This document shows, one piece after another, positions 20,343 to 31,600 of a stretch of DNA of 64,000 nucleotides. The stretch's first letter is position 1; every line of letters starts with the position of its first letter. Location: the NCBI RefSeq assembly GCF_008710285.1, contig NZ_VYQF01000015.1:1-64000 (forward strand). Reading direction: 5' to 3'. The translations under genes were made by a program, and so were the position numbers. The notes beneath the pieces were generated by a model. The model made no database searches. It saw only the letters and a list, made by a program, of their open reading frames with translations, and was not told where the DNA came from. This stretch comes from Ginsengibacter hankyongi. GTDB taxonomy: Bacteria > Bacteroidota > Bacteroidia > Chitinophagales > Chitinophagaceae.

Positions 20343-21167
20343 ATGAAAAACGTAATTGTTGTAATTGGTGCCGGTTCCATCGGCCAGGCCATCGCAAGAC
20401 GCGTTAGTGCAGGAAAGCATGTTTTGCTTGCTGATATACGACAGGAAAATGCGGACGCGGCTGCGCAAACATTGAGTGATGCAGGTTTTGAAGTTACTAC
20501 CACAACTGTTGATGTATCGTCAGGAAATTCTGTTCATGCTCTCGTTGAAAAAGCAACATCTTTAGGCGAAGTGTTTGGCGTTATTCATGCTGCTGGTGTT
20601 TCCCCTTCGCAGGCGTCGCCTGAAACAATTCTTAAGGTTGATTTGTATGGAACGGCATTAGTGCTGGAAGAATTCGGAAACGTTATAGCGCAGGGCGGGT
20701 CTTGCGTTGTCATCGCTTCCCAATCGGGGCATCGATTGCCACCGCTATCAATAGAACAAAACAAAGCTCTTGCAACTACGCCGGTTGAAGAACTATTGAA
20801 ACTTTCGTTTCTTCAGCCTGGCCAGGTAAAGGATTCTCTACATGCTTATCAACTTTCAAAGCGTGGTAATTCTTTGCGTGTGATGGCTGAAGCTGTTCGC
20901 TGGGGCAAACGTGGCGCAAGGGTTAATACCATTAGTCCCGGCATCATTATTACACCGCTTGCAAACGATGAGTTGAAAGGCCCGCGTGGCGAAGGTTACA
21001 GGAGAATGATAGACGTATCTGCAGCAAAACGCGCCGGTACACCTGACGAAGTTGGAACAGTCGGCGCATTGTTAATGGGCAATGATGGTGCATTTATTAC
21101 CGGCAGTGATTTTCTGATGGATGGCGGAGTAACTGCCGCTTATTGGTATGGGGAACTTGCTCCATAA
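20343..21167 (+). CDS. Short-chain dehydrogenase/reductase
   Basis: A protein of 274 residues with a Rossmann nucleotide-binding start (VIGAGSIGQAIARR, residues about 8-21), an acidic Asp31 after beta-2 that suggests NAD preference, HAAG (82-85), Ser126/Ser128 (IASQSGH) and YQLSK (Tyr169, Lys173). The gap between the serine and tyrosine is about 15 residues longer than usual, an insertion near the substrate pocket. The C-terminus ends TGSDFLMDGGVTAAY. The substrate is unknown. It follows the second AKR by 40 bases. Confidence 0.92.
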   Translation: MKNVIVVIGAGSIGQAIARRVSAGKHVLLADIRQENADAAAQTLSDAGFEVTTTTVDVSSGNSVHALVEKATSLGEVFGVIHAAGVSPSQASPETILKVDLYGTALVLEEFGNVIAQGGSCVVIASQSGHRLPPLSIEQNKALATTPVEELLKLSFLQPGQVKDSLHAYQLSKRGNSLRVMAEAVRWGKRGARVNTISPGIIITPLANDELKGPRGEGYRRMIDVSAAKRAGTPDEVGTVGALLMGNDGAFITGSDFLMDGGVTAAYWYGELAP

Positions 21168-21253
21168 TCAGGCGTAACAATAATGAAATATTCGGATTCT
21201 ATAAAAATAACTTTCAAAATTCTCGATTGTAAAAACATAAAAATCAACAACAC

Positions 21254-21757
21254 ATGAAAGCAAAAATTCTCGGGCTGTTTCTATTAATAATGGGTGCGCA
21301 ATCGTCGTTCGCACAGCAGCCGCCAACGGAAACAATTAAGACTTCCGCAAATAATACACCTGAACAACAGGAAATCATCAACCTTTCCAAACAGAAATGG
21401 GATTGGATGGCGAGCAAAAACGTAGATTCTTTAAATATGCTGTTTGATGATAAATCCATGTTCGTTCATATGGGAGGAAGCTGGGGGAAAACCCAGGAAC
21501 TGGTAACCATTAAAAGTGGCGGTATCTGGTATAAGCAAGCAGAGGTTTACGCAGTTATAGTAAACATGTTTGGTAACACAGCCATCTTATTAAACGACAT
21601 CGACCTGGTGGCAGAAGTAGGTGGCCGTGAAGTCACCAATCCTTTTATGGTAACTGAAGTGTATATCAAAGAACACGGCAAATGGAAAATGGGTTCATTA
21701 ACTTTCTCGCACCTGATGAGGCCCGTTAAAATGAATAACAATAACCAGCAGCACTAA
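21254..21757 (+). CDS. Secreted NTF2-like (DUF4440/SnoaL-type) protein
   Basis: A protein of 167 residues with a signal peptide ending SSFAQ. The mature body (about 40-155) has the NTF2-like cone fold pattern: an initial helix EIINLSKQKWDWMASKNVDSLNMLF, DDKSMFVHMGG, and the strands VYAVIVNMFGNTAILLNDIDL and PFMVTEVYIKEHGKWKMGSLTFSHLM. Members bind small hydrophobic ligands or act as accessory enzymes. It is the last gene of the AraC-linked cluster, 86 bases after the SDR, and the only exported product there. Confidence 0.85.
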   Translation: MKAKILGLFLLIMGAQSSFAQQPPTETIKTSANNTPEQQEIINLSKQKWDWMASKNVDSLNMLFDDKSMFVHMGGSWGKTQELVTIKSGGIWYKQAEVYAVIVNMFGNTAILLNDIDLVAEVGGREVTNPFMVTEVYIKEHGKWKMGSLTFSHLMRPVKMNNNNQQH

Positions 21758-21858
21758 CGTCACTTTCAAAAGTTGTAACCCGACCTAACTTCCTGTAAAC
21801 GCAACGGAGACGGCAGCAGTAATGGGTTTTATTATAAACGAAACCATTTCCCTGGGCT

Positions 21859-22845
21859 CTATAACAGTCCAAGTATCTTTCTACGAAAGTTATTAAAACG
21901 ATAACCAACTGTAAGTGAAAAATTGGTATTTACCTGGTTCATGTCTTTGATAAGAAGGTCAGTCTGCAGGTTATTCCACCAGGCATGAAAGTAAAAATAA
22001 AATGTAGGACCATTATAACCCGCATTCAGCCATGCCTGCATGTTGGTAACTGCATGCAGGCTTTTGTCAGCAGTATTGATCTCTCTTAATAAACCGGCGC
22101 CGGTTAAGATGGCGGGTGCAATAATCCACTTGCCTTTATCGATTACAAAATTGTATGTATAGCCGATGCGGCCAATAAATGAAATCCATTCCGGGTGCTG
22201 TGATAGAAGACTGTATGTTGTGGAATCTTTTACCAAATTCCTTGAAGGTTTCTTCCAATTGATCTTTTGCCAGGAAGGTGTAGCCATTACAAAAACGGAG
22301 CCTGCACTTTTAGCCTGCTTTAAAGAAAAACTTTTTGCCGCATTAAATGAAAATAGTTTTGTGTTGCTGAAAAAATAATAATCGAACCCTGCTGTGGTAA
22401 ACTGTATTCCCTGGAAAATATAATACCTGCGTTTAACTTTCTCCACGGGTATCAACAGCCCGTTATATGATTCATAATAGGGACGAAAACGCATTTGCTT
22501 TCCGCCAAGATTTAATCCCAGGGAAGTATACTGCAGTTTTACATGCCTGTCGAGTTCGGTACCCGGCATAGCCCACGAATAACTCAACGATAGCCATTTA
22601 TAATTCAGGTTGGTACTGATGTGCGCATTGCTGTTGGCAACAAGGCTATAATTATTTTTTCGCTCGTGGCGACTGTAGAAATTAAATCGTGTACTGTATA
22701 TGTCGGGGTATATTTCTATAATATTTGTTTTTTCAAATGGCTGGATATAATTTGAATCAACAGCAGACTTTTGAGCAAATGACACGGAATAGCTAAGAAT
22801 GCCCGTTAGCAAAAAGACGATATTGCTCAGAGTAAAATGCTTCAT
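21859..22845 (-). CDS. DUF4421-like outer-membrane protein
   Basis: About 328 residues from the Met at 22845, which begins a signal peptide ending VSFAQ; the upstream Met at 22896 adds a hydrophobic stretch that would spoil it. The body is rich in aromatic amphipathic strands (NFYSRHERKNNYSL, LNLGGKQMRFRPYYESYNG, FYFYFHAWWNNLQTD) and ends with the barrel-like FSLTVGYRFNNF. This matches the DUF4421 family of Bacteroidota surface proteins, whose function is unknown. It stands alone. Confidence 0.8.
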   Translation of the reverse strand: MKHFTLSNIVFLLTGILSYSVSFAQKSAVDSNYIQPFEKTNIIEIYPDIYSTRFNFYSRHERKNNYSLVANSNAHISTNLNYKWLSLSYSWAMPGTELDRHVKLQYTSLGLNLGGKQMRFRPYYESYNGLLIPVEKVKRRYYIFQGIQFTTAGFDYYFFSNTKLFSFNAAKSFSLKQAKSAGSVFVMATPSWQKINWKKPSRNLVKDSTTYSLLSQHPEWISFIGRIGYTYNFVIDKGKWIIAPAILTGAGLLREINTADKSLHAVTNMQAWLNAGYNGPTFYFYFHAWWNNLQTDLLIKDMNQVNTNFSLTVGYRFNNFRRKILGLL

Positions 22846-23033
22846 TAAAATGCCAGGGGTTAATAGTACGCGTTGCAAATAAACGAAAAGAACCAAAGCC
22901 CCGTAGTTAAGAATAATATAATACCACTTCTGTTTTTCGTTTCTGATATGATTTACTAACGGTGCCTGCTATTTGTAAATAGCTTTCGATTCATGTTAAA
23001 CCTGGCTTTTTGTTTGGAAGCATTAATATAAAA

Positions 23034-23059
23034 AAAGCGCCCGGAATTTCGGGCGCTTT
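23034..23059 (-). terminator. Terminator of the first T9SS paralogue
   Basis: AAAGCGCCCG and CGGGCGCTTT surround a short loop; on the minus strand a T7 run follows. It is nearly the same hairpin as at 25570-25596, so it was copied with the gene. Confidence 0.9.
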
Positions 23060-23095
23060 CGTTTAGGATAATCAATTGATGTCTCCGGTTAACTG

Positions 23096-24967
23096 TTATT
23101 GGTTTAGTTGAATTAACTTACCAGTTACAACCTTATTATCTAATATAAACCTGTAAATCAGGTTGGCATTTTTCTGGCCTGGTAAATTCATGTCAAAATT
23201 ATTGACACCTGCAGCCACATGTCCATGATAAACAGTTTTTACTTTTTGTCCAACAATATTAAATATTTCCAATGTTCCATTTCCTGCATGCGCTGCATTC
23301 ACCACAAACTTTACCTGGGTATTAAAAGGATTGGGATACGCCTTTACCGTTGTTTGGTCTGAAGCGATCTTGATGGATTGAGTTGGAGCTACTACGCCTA
23401 TGGCAGGAGGAGCGCAGTTAGACGTTATGTCATTACAACTAACGGGAGCAGAAATACAGCCATCGGAATTTTTAACCTGGATACTGCTTACCGATCCGGA
23501 ACCAAGGTTGTTAAAAATTCCTGTGTTATTGGTAAAGTCTGTTCCATCAATGCTATAGCTAAACCCACTTCCTCCGGAAGCACTGATTGTTACGCTTCCA
23601 CTATTTGCACAAAGAGTAGGCTGAACCAGACATACTGTAAATGTAGGTGATGCGGGCGGGGCGTTAACCGTTATATCGCTCCCTGCACTGGAACAAGTAC
23701 CGTTAGAAGCGTTCAACCCATAAGTGCCCGTTGCTACCGAGCTGAAAGTGCCATCAGAAGCTGCCGTGTATTTTACCACACCAGATTGGGTAAGAGTATA
23801 GGTGATTCCGCTTACGGGAGATGTTACAGTGACTGTCGCTGTACTTACCGTACAGGTTGGTTGAGTTACACTTGCTGAAGGTGCTGCCGGCGTTGAAGGC
23901 TGTGCATTAACAGTTACATTGCTTCCGTTACTTGAACAAGAACCGTTAGTAGCAGTTAATCCATAAGTGCCTGTTGCTACTGAGCTGAAAGTGCCGTCAG
24001 AAGCTGCTGTGTATTTTACCACACCAGATTGGGTAAGAGTATAGGTGACTCCGCTTACGGGAGATGTTACAGTGACAGTCGCTGTACTTACCGTGCAGGT
24101 TGGCTGAGTTACGGTTGCTGCCGGTGTTGCCACTGAACCTGTTGCGACGATCGTCCTGGTTCTTACGACAGGATTAGGGCAATTATTCGCATCAGTAAGA
24201 TTAATGGTATATGTACCTGGAGCAAGATTTGAAAAGGTTATTGAGTCACCTGCAGCAACGGAAACAGGCGTATTATTTCCTAATGCCACTTTGTAAGGTG
24301 CTGTACCACCAAATGGTTTCACCTTGATAGAACCCAAAGTAGTACATGTAGCATTTACAGTATCGATATTGGCATCTACACCTGCAATAATATTAAGTAA
24401 AGGATTTGTTCCACATTTAGGATTAATGGTGGAAGTATTTGCCAGGAGAATAGGGCACGTGGACCCCGGAGAAGCATCCGTCCATGCTTCCCATATATTG
24501 GTCAGCTCCAAGGATTGCCCGCATTTATAACCAAGTTTTTTTGGGTATGGGAAATTAGTAGTAGTGTTTTTTGGTATGGGACCAAAACAGCCTTGTATGG
24601 GTGTTGTTGACGCAGTTGTTCCATCAGAATTAAGGATTGTTAGGGTTGCCCAGAAAGCAAAAGATGTCCTTGTTGAACCTGTTTTGTTGTTGATACCTAC
24701 AGTTAAATTATGAAATACAGAGTCACCTTGCGTACAATTTTCGCATTTTACAACATCAAGCGTTGCACTTACCAGGGACAAATCTTTAGATGTGCATGAA
24801 CTTGCCGACGGGAAAGTTTGCGCAAATGAATTTGATGAAATAAAAAACAGTAATGTAAAGAATAAGATTTTTAAAGGGCTGAATAAATAATCTGCCCATT
24901 TTTTGTCTTTAGAAAGGTTGGCAGGTCTCAAATTTTGAAATTGCCCGGATGTGAAAATTGATTTCAT
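23096..24967 (-). CDS. T9SS-exported repeat protein, paralogue A
   Basis: A protein of 623 residues. An unusually long N-terminus of about 30 residues precedes a signal sequence ending SNSFAQ. Residues about 55-190 form a Cys-rich domain (SSCTSKDL...SPGSTCP...PKCGTNP). A SprB-like domain (about 195-275) follows, then two nearly identical repeats of about 81 residues that start VTQPTCTVSTATVTV, another SprB-like segment, and a T9SS type A sorting domain (about 540-623, KAYPNPFNTQVKF). It is likely secreted or displayed on the surface. The first about 190 and last about 85 residues match the neighbour at 25644-27983. Confidence 0.9.
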   Translation of the reverse strand: MKSIFTSGQFQNLRPANLSKDKKWADYLFSPLKILFFTLLFFISSNSFAQTFPSASSCTSKDLSLVSATLDVVKCENCTQGDSVFHNLTVGINNKTGSTRTSFAFWATLTILNSDGTTASTTPIQGCFGPIPKNTTTNFPYPKKLGYKCGQSLELTNIWEAWTDASPGSTCPILLANTSTINPKCGTNPLLNIIAGVDANIDTVNATCTTLGSIKVKPFGGTAPYKVALGNNTPVSVAAGDSITFSNLAPGTYTINLTDANNCPNPVVRTRTIVATGSVATPAATVTQPTCTVSTATVTVTSPVSGVTYTLTQSGVVKYTAASDGTFSSVATGTYGLTATNGSCSSNGSNVTVNAQPSTPAAPSASVTQPTCTVSTATVTVTSPVSGITYTLTQSGVVKYTAASDGTFSSVATGTYGLNASNGTCSSAGSDITVNAPPASPTFTVCLVQPTLCANSGSVTISASGGSGFSYSIDGTDFTNNTGIFNNLGSGSVSSIQVKNSDGCISAPVSCNDITSNCAPPAIGVVAPTQSIKIASDQTTVKAYPNPFNTQVKFVVNAAHAGNGTLEIFNIVGQKVKTVYHGHVAAGVNNFDMNLPGQKNANLIYRFILDNKVVTGKLIQLNQ

Positions 24968-25569
24968 GATTAATTGTTTTACTAATTAAAAAATTGATGT
25001 GATTATTTTTCATGCAGAAGAAGAGGCGAGCACATTTGGTTTATCGAATGGATGGATGGACTCACACATAATATTTCGATTGATATTATGTATGGTAAAA
25101 GAAGTAATGTAAATGTTTAACTCTGATGCTTCTTGCAACTCAGGGGCAAACTAAGCCGGCTCTTGATAAATGATGAATGGACTGTTTAGAATCTTTTCAG
25201 AAGTAAAGATTATTCAACAGAAAAGGAATGATAATTAGCTTTCTAGCGAGACTATTGGATTTTACGATAAAAATCCTGGTGATAAAAATTCGAGTGGTAA
25301 CTGGAAGAAGCGGGGTTTATAGAATTGAATTGGCTACAAAGTAGCACAAACTCTGTCACATTTCCAAGTAAAAATCGAAGTTTTTTTCAATGAAGTTTAC
25401 CCCCTAATTTAAAACAATGTGCTTGTTGCTGAACAACCGTTAATTGCAATTGCACAACACACTTTTTGTTGCGGTTGCCGAAACTATTAATTTCAATTCG
25501 GCCTTGCTTATTGATTCAGGATAGAACATAGCATGTGAGATTTTATTTATTTTAAACATTGATATAACA
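24968..25569. other. Intergenic region upstream of paralogue A
   Basis: About 600 bases. The first part resembles the leader upstream of paralogue B (ATGATTAATTGTTTTA and A-rich continuation), so part of the 5' region was duplicated with the gene. An 8-bp inverted repeat CATAATAT/ATATTATG lies at 25067-25090. No ORF. Confidence 0.6.
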
Positions 25570-25596
25570 AAAGCGCCCGGGAATTCCGGGCGCTTT
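25570..25596 (-). terminator. Terminator of the second T9SS paralogue
   Basis: A perfect palindrome of AAAGCGCCCGG, GAATT and CCGGGCGCTTT, followed on the minus strand by a T-rich tail. It is 47 bases beyond the stop at 25644. Confidence 0.9.
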
Positions 25597-25643
25597 AGAC
25601 AGTAGATTATTTTTATCTCTTTTTGCTCTGGGATATTTAACTG

Positions 25644-27983
25644 CTATTGGTTCAACTGGATTAACTTTCCGGTTACAAGTTTATTATCCAAAATGAATCT
25701 GTAAATCAGGTTGGCGTTCTTCTGGCCTGGTAAATTCAGGTCGAAATTATTGACACCTGCGGGAACATATCCGTGGTAAACAGTTTTCACTTTTTGTCCC
25801 AGTACATTAAATACTTCCAATGTTCCATTTCCTGCATGACCAGCATTTACAACAAATCTTACCTGGTTATTGAATGGATTAGGATAAGCCTTTACGGTTG
25901 TTTGGTCTGATGAAATTTTCGTAGAAGGCTGTGTCATAGAGAGCGGAGTTTGCGGGCTTGAACAATCTGAAGCATCGCAGCTAACCGCTGAAGAAACGCA
26001 ACCTGTGCTGGTTTGCTTAACTTTTATTCCTGTAACTGAACCGGCAGCGAGACCTGTGAAATTAGTACTTGATTGCCATGTGGTTCCGTTATCTATGCTA
26101 TACGAATAATCTGTACCTAGTGGACTCTTAATAGTTACACTACCAGTTGTTGGCCCGCACAAAGACGGTTGCGTTACACAGATTGCTGGTGCAGATGGGG
26201 GTGTAGTTGACACCGTGACTGTCACATCATCTGTAGCTGTACATCCGTTACTCCCTGTAACTGTCACTGTGTATGTAGTTGTGGACGTTGGCGTCGCTGT
26301 CGGATTAGCGATATTCGTTGCACTCAGGCCGGTTGCAGGTGACCAGGAGTACGAAACGCCACCCGAAGCACCAAGGGTTGTGCTGCCGGTGGTACAGTTT
26401 AGCGTCACATCGTTGCCTGCGTTTGCAGTCGGCTTTGTATTATCAACCGTTACTTTTACGTTATCGGTAGCTGTACACCCATTAGCCCCTGTCACTGTCA
26501 CGGTGTAGGTAGTAGTGGACGTAGGCGTCGCTGTGGGATTAGCAATATTGGTTGCACTCAATCCTGCGGATGGTGACCATGAATAGGAAACACCACCTGA
26601 AGCTCCGAGAGTAGTACTGGTCGTTGTACAATTTAATGTCGCGTCGCTGCCTGCGTTTGCAGTTGGCTGTGTATTATCTACTGTAACAACTACATCATCT
26701 GAAGCTGTACATCCATTACTCCCTGTAACTGTTACTGTGTAGGTAGTTGTGGACGTTGAAGTCGCTGTCGGATTAGCGATATTCGTTGCACTCAGTCCGG
26801 CAGATGGTGACCATGAATAGGAAATACCACCTGAAGCTCCAAGAGTCGTACTCTTCGTGGTACAATTTAATGTCACATCGCTGCCTGCATTTGCAGTCGG
26901 TGGTGTCGTGTTAACGGTTACCGTTACTGCATCAGTACCGGAACAACCTGTAGAAGTGCTGGTTTTTGTTACAGTATATGTGGTTGTGGAGGAAGGATTG
27001 GCTGTCGGGTTAGCGGCAGTTGCATCACTTAACCCCGCTGTTGGAGACCATGAATAGGTAAATCCACTCACCGCTGTTTCGCCAATTTGAGCGCCATTTG
27101 GATTGGTGCTGCAGGTCTTTGTAAAATCATTGCCTGCATTGGCTGTTACAGCAGCGGCAGAATTAATAGTTCTTGTATGTGAATTGTTAGTGCAATGAGT
27201 TGGAAGGGTTGCGTCAGTTATAGAAATTGTATAAGGAGTGGTTGAGGCCGGAAGATTGCTGAAGGTTGCTGTCCCGCCAGCAGAAACTGTTTTAGTGACA
27301 CTATTCACCGTAACACTATAAGGAGCTGTGCCGCCATAGGGGCTTACAGAAATTGTTCCTCCCGAAGTACAGGTTGCATTAGTAGTATCAATGTCTGCAT
27401 TTAAACCAGCCACTACCGTTATTGAAGGCAAAGTTCCGCACTTAGGATTAATAGTAGCAGAATTTAAAGGACATACAGATCCTGGTGATGCATCAGTCCA
27501 GGCTAAGTACAAATTGATAATCTTAAGGGATTGACCGCATGTATATCTTACCGTGTCGAAATCGATACCCGTTATATTATTTTTTGGAATCGGGCCGGCA
27601 CATCTGGTTATTGAACGAGTATGTATAGTGCCATCAGGGTCCGTTAATACAAGAGTGCCCCAAAATGCAAAAGATGTTCTTGTTGAGCCTGTCTTGTTAT
27701 TAATATAGCCGATTAAATGTCTATTAGTGATTTGAGTGCCAGGTGTACATGAGCCACATATATCACCATTATTCAATTCGGCGCTAACCAATATCAAATC
27801 TTTTGATGTGCAGGAACTTGCCGGCGGGAAAGTTTGCGCGAATGAATTAGATGAAATAAAAAGCAGCAACACAAAGAGCAAACTTTTTAAAGGGAGGAAT
27901 AAATAATCTGCCCATTTTGAACGTTCAGAAATGCTGACAGATCTCAATTTTTGAAATTGTCGGAAAGTGAAAATTGATTTCAT
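25644..27983 (-). CDS. T9SS-exported repeat protein, paralogue B, with PKD/Ig-like repeats
   Basis: A protein of 779 residues. The N-terminus (signal ending SNSFAQ) and Cys-rich domain (about 55-190) closely match paralogue A. Residues about 195-280 are SprB-like. The centre then differs: one diverged unit followed by three highly similar units of 78 residues (NAG.D.TLNCTT.STTLGASGG.SYSWSP...), typical PKD/Ig-like surface stalk repeats. The sorting domain (about 695-779) again matches paralogue A. The 234-bp DNA repeats invite recombination and copy-number change. Probably a surface adhesin or secreted structural protein. Confidence 0.9.
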   Translation of the reverse strand: MKSIFTFRQFQKLRSVSISERSKWADYLFLPLKSLLFVLLLFISSNSFAQTFPPASSCTSKDLILVSAELNNGDICGSCTPGTQITNRHLIGYINNKTGSTRTSFAFWGTLVLTDPDGTIHTRSITRCAGPIPKNNITGIDFDTVRYTCGQSLKIINLYLAWTDASPGSVCPLNSATINPKCGTLPSITVVAGLNADIDTTNATCTSGGTISVSPYGGTAPYSVTVNSVTKTVSAGGTATFSNLPASTTPYTISITDATLPTHCTNNSHTRTINSAAAVTANAGNDFTKTCSTNPNGAQIGETAVSGFTYSWSPTAGLSDATAANPTANPSSTTTYTVTKTSTSTGCSGTDAVTVTVNTTPPTANAGSDVTLNCTTKSTTLGASGGISYSWSPSAGLSATNIANPTATSTSTTTYTVTVTGSNGCTASDDVVVTVDNTQPTANAGSDATLNCTTTSTTLGASGGVSYSWSPSAGLSATNIANPTATPTSTTTYTVTVTGANGCTATDNVKVTVDNTKPTANAGNDVTLNCTTGSTTLGASGGVSYSWSPATGLSATNIANPTATPTSTTTYTVTVTGSNGCTATDDVTVTVSTTPPSAPAICVTQPSLCGPTTGSVTIKSPLGTDYSYSIDNGTTWQSSTNFTGLAAGSVTGIKVKQTSTGCVSSAVSCDASDCSSPQTPLSMTQPSTKISSDQTTVKAYPNPFNNQVRFVVNAGHAGNGTLEVFNVLGQKVKTVYHGYVPAGVNNFDLNLPGQKNANLIYRFILDNKLVTGKLIQLNQ

Positions 27984-28632
27984 GATTAATTGTTTTAATG
28001 ATAAAAAAATTCTTTTGAATTTTTCATAACGAATGCATGGATGAATGCAGTTAAAAGATTAATCGAAAGGATACCCGGACGGTATTATTAATAATTCGGT
28101 GGTAATATTTCAGAAGTAATAGAATGCGTTATAGTTTGTCTCGCAACAAAATAAGGCATTGGTTCTGCAGTATGGATAAAGGACCTGATGTACCAGGAGT
28201 ACTAGTGTGTGTAGAAAATAATTTAAGGATTGAAATGAAAACAGGTGTGCAGGAAATAGCGAAAGGATTTTTACAAAGGATAATCGTCTTTAAAGTAAAT
28301 AATTCAATATCTATAACAACCTAACGTTATAACGATCTGATCAGAAGTAATCTGGAGTATTCGCAGAATAGTCTGGACTTTAAATATAACCGTTAGTGTG
28401 TTAATGATAGATTGTTGGAGTGAGGAGTAGGTTTTGATAAGAATTGAGTCGGGTGTAAATAGAATTAATTTTTTTCATATTTGCAAGTGTTGGAAAAAAT
28501 ATTTTTAATTACGGATAAAAAAAGGAGCAATCGTTGAATTTATAATCGCCAAATATCCCGGACCCCGGGCTGTGCGGTTGAGCATTAATTAATTTAGACC
28601 GTTAGTTCTAATTGAGTAGTTAGCAAGACGGA
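27984..28632. other. Intergenic region between paralogue B and dnaE2
   Basis: About 650 AT-rich bases. Its left end shares the leader sequence of the paralogue pair. A plus-strand frame at 28124-28324 has no recognisable protein. No terminator hairpin was recognised for dnaE2. Confidence 0.5.
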
Positions 28633-31600
28633 TCATTTAAAATTCCTCGCCTGCGGAAAAATTTTCTCCTCTTCACCAGGCCCTGCCTGCGATCTTTTAT
28701 TTTGTAAATATGCGGGAATAGATTTTTCATCTGCACGGGACAGGGTAAGCACCGGTAAATCTTCTTTGTGGGCTTCGGTAAGATGGCGCAACAATTTTGA
28801 AATATTATAGCAACGTTTCACAATCACATGAATCACTTCTCCTTCTATTTGTAATTTGCCTTCCGCCATTATCAGCCGCGATAGTAAAATTTCTTTCCGG
28901 AACGTTTCAAACAGGCTTTCAAAAATAACGAGGTTGGCTACTCCTGTTTCATCTTCAATGGTCATAAAGCAAATACCACCTGCAGTACCGGGCCTTTGCC
29001 TTACCAAAACAAGCCCCGCAACTTTTACAAAAGCCCCGTCTTTTAACTTCGGTAACTGGCTGGCCGATATTATATGAAGCTGCTCCAGCTTTTCTCTTAT
29101 GAAACTTACAGGATGCGCCTTTAACGATAAGGAGGTGGCAGCATAATCATGCACAACATGCTCAGAAGTTGACATAACGGGGATGGTTATACGCTCATAT
29201 TTAGCATCTGCTGACTGCTGCCCCGAGAACATTTCTACGGGCCGGTCTTTTGTAGATACTTCCCATAACGATTCACGGCGGTCAAGCCCCACAGACCTGA
29301 ATGCATCTGCATCTGCTAATTTCTGCAATGCAGCTTCAGGCAATAATATATTCCGCAATTCATTAATAGTGCTGTAAGGTTTTTTCCTGTTATTTATAAG
29401 CAGTTCCATATCCTCCTGCCTCAACCCTTTTACCTGCCTGAATCCAAGACGAAGGGCACAATACTTACCTGATTTTTCTTCCAGCGTATTATCCCACATG
29501 GAATAATTAATATCAACAGGCTTTACTTCCACGCCGTGTTTTCTTGCATCTATAATAATCTGTGCAGGCTGGTAAAATCCCATAGGCATACTATTGAGCA
29601 AAGCGCAGGCAAATACATCGGGGTAGTAGCATTTTATCCAGGAAGAAACATATACCAGCAGTGCGAAGCTTGCTGCATGGCTCTCCGGAAAACCATAACT
29701 GCCAAAGCCTTCCAGTTGTTTAAATACCCGCAGTGCATATTCCTGCGAATATCCATTTTTAATCATGCCGTTAGTTAGCTTTTCTCTAAACTTAGAAACG
29801 AGTCCATTTGCTTTAAATGTTGCCATGCTGCGGCGCAGTTCATCTGCTTCGGTGGGGGTAAATCCTGCTGCTACTATCGCTATCTTCATCGCCTGCTCCT
29901 GGAACAAGGGAACACCCAACGTTCTGCCTAAAATATCTTCCAGTTCTTTGGAAGGATATTCAACAGGTTCTTCTTTATTGCGGCGGCGTAAATAAGGATG
30001 CACCATATCTCCCTGTATAGGCCCGGGCCTTACAATAGCTACTTCAATAACGAGATCATAAAAACATATTGGCTTTAGCCGGGGCAACATGCTTTGCTGG
30101 GCACGGCTTTCAATTTGAAAAACACCGATGGTATCTGCGTGGCAAATCATTTCATATACTTTCGGGTCATCCTGGAGAATGTTGGCTAGTGTAAGGTCAA
30201 GACCGTAATGTTCTTTTGCTTTATCAAAAGCTTTGCGGATGCAGGTAAGCATGCCAAGGGCCAGCACATCTATTTTCATAAAACCTAATGCATCAATATC
30301 GTCTTTGTTCCATTCAATACAGGTCCTGTCTTCCATACGGGCATTCATAATGGGAACGAGGTCAGATAACTTACCACGGGTAATAACAAAGCCTCCTGTA
30401 TGTTGGCCCAACTGGCGCGGAAAGCCCATGAACTCTTTTGTAAGTTGTAATACCTTGCGAAGATGCTGATCAGCAGGGTTAAGCCCTTGTTCCGTTAGCC
30501 GGTTTCCTTCAAACCATTCATCTGTAAATTCCCAGATGGAACCTGATAAGCGATTGATGGTATCAACAGACAATCCCATTGCTTTACCTACATCTCTTAT
30601 CGCACCTTTTTGATGTTGCTGTGTAACAGTAGCAATGATAGCGGCACGCTCACGCCCATATTTTTGATAGATGTATTGAATTACTTCTTCACGCCGCTCG
30701 TGTTCAAAATCTACATCAATATCAGGTGGCTCATTGCGTGCCGAAGAAATAAACCGCTCAAATAAAAGATCGAATTTTGCAGGGTCAACAGAAGTAATAC
30801 CCAGGCAATAACAAACCGTTGAATTAGCAGCGGATCCGCGTCCCTGGCAAAGAATTTTTTGCTGCCTTGCATACCGTACAATATCATATACGGTAAGAAA
30901 ATAAGCAGCATAATTCATTTGCTCAATAAAATGTAACTCATGTTTTATTGCAGCAATCGTTTTTGCAGGAACCAGTTCTCCATACCGTTCTTTTGCTCCC
31001 TGCCACGCAAGGAACGTAAGCTCTTCCTGGGGTGTACGTCCTTCAGTAGTGATCTCTTCGGGATATTCATATTTTAATTCATCTAATGAAAACTTACAGG
31101 CCGATGCAATTTCCTGTGTATGTTCTATCGCCTCCGGGTATTGACGGAATAGCCGGAGCATTTCTTCCGGGGGCTTCAAATATTTTTCAGCATTCTGGTG
31201 CAAACGGAAGCCTGCATTATAGATAGTACATTTTTCACGAACACAGGTAACAATATCCTGCAATTGCCTGCGGGCCGGATGATGGTAATGCACATCATTT
31301 GTTGCAACGAGAGGAATATGTATTTGAGATGAAAGCTGTGCAAGGCGGTATAAATATTTGCTGTCATCGCCCTGGTAGCGGCGGGAAGCACCGAGATAAA
31401 GATCACTGCCAAAAGCATTGCGATATTCCTGCAATGCAATGGCAAAGGATGCATCAAATTCAAATCGTTCATTTAATCCGCCCGGAGGCAGTACAATAAA
31501 TTTTATATCCCCGGCATATTGATATACATCTGCTTTATATAAATGGCATTCTCCTTTTTCTGCACGCCGGTTACCCATTGTAAGCAGGTTACACATTTGC

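Noticed and set aside
28124-28324. 66-codon plus-strand ORF
   Set aside because: No recognisable protein, no leader and atypical codon use; it lies in the AT-rich spacer.
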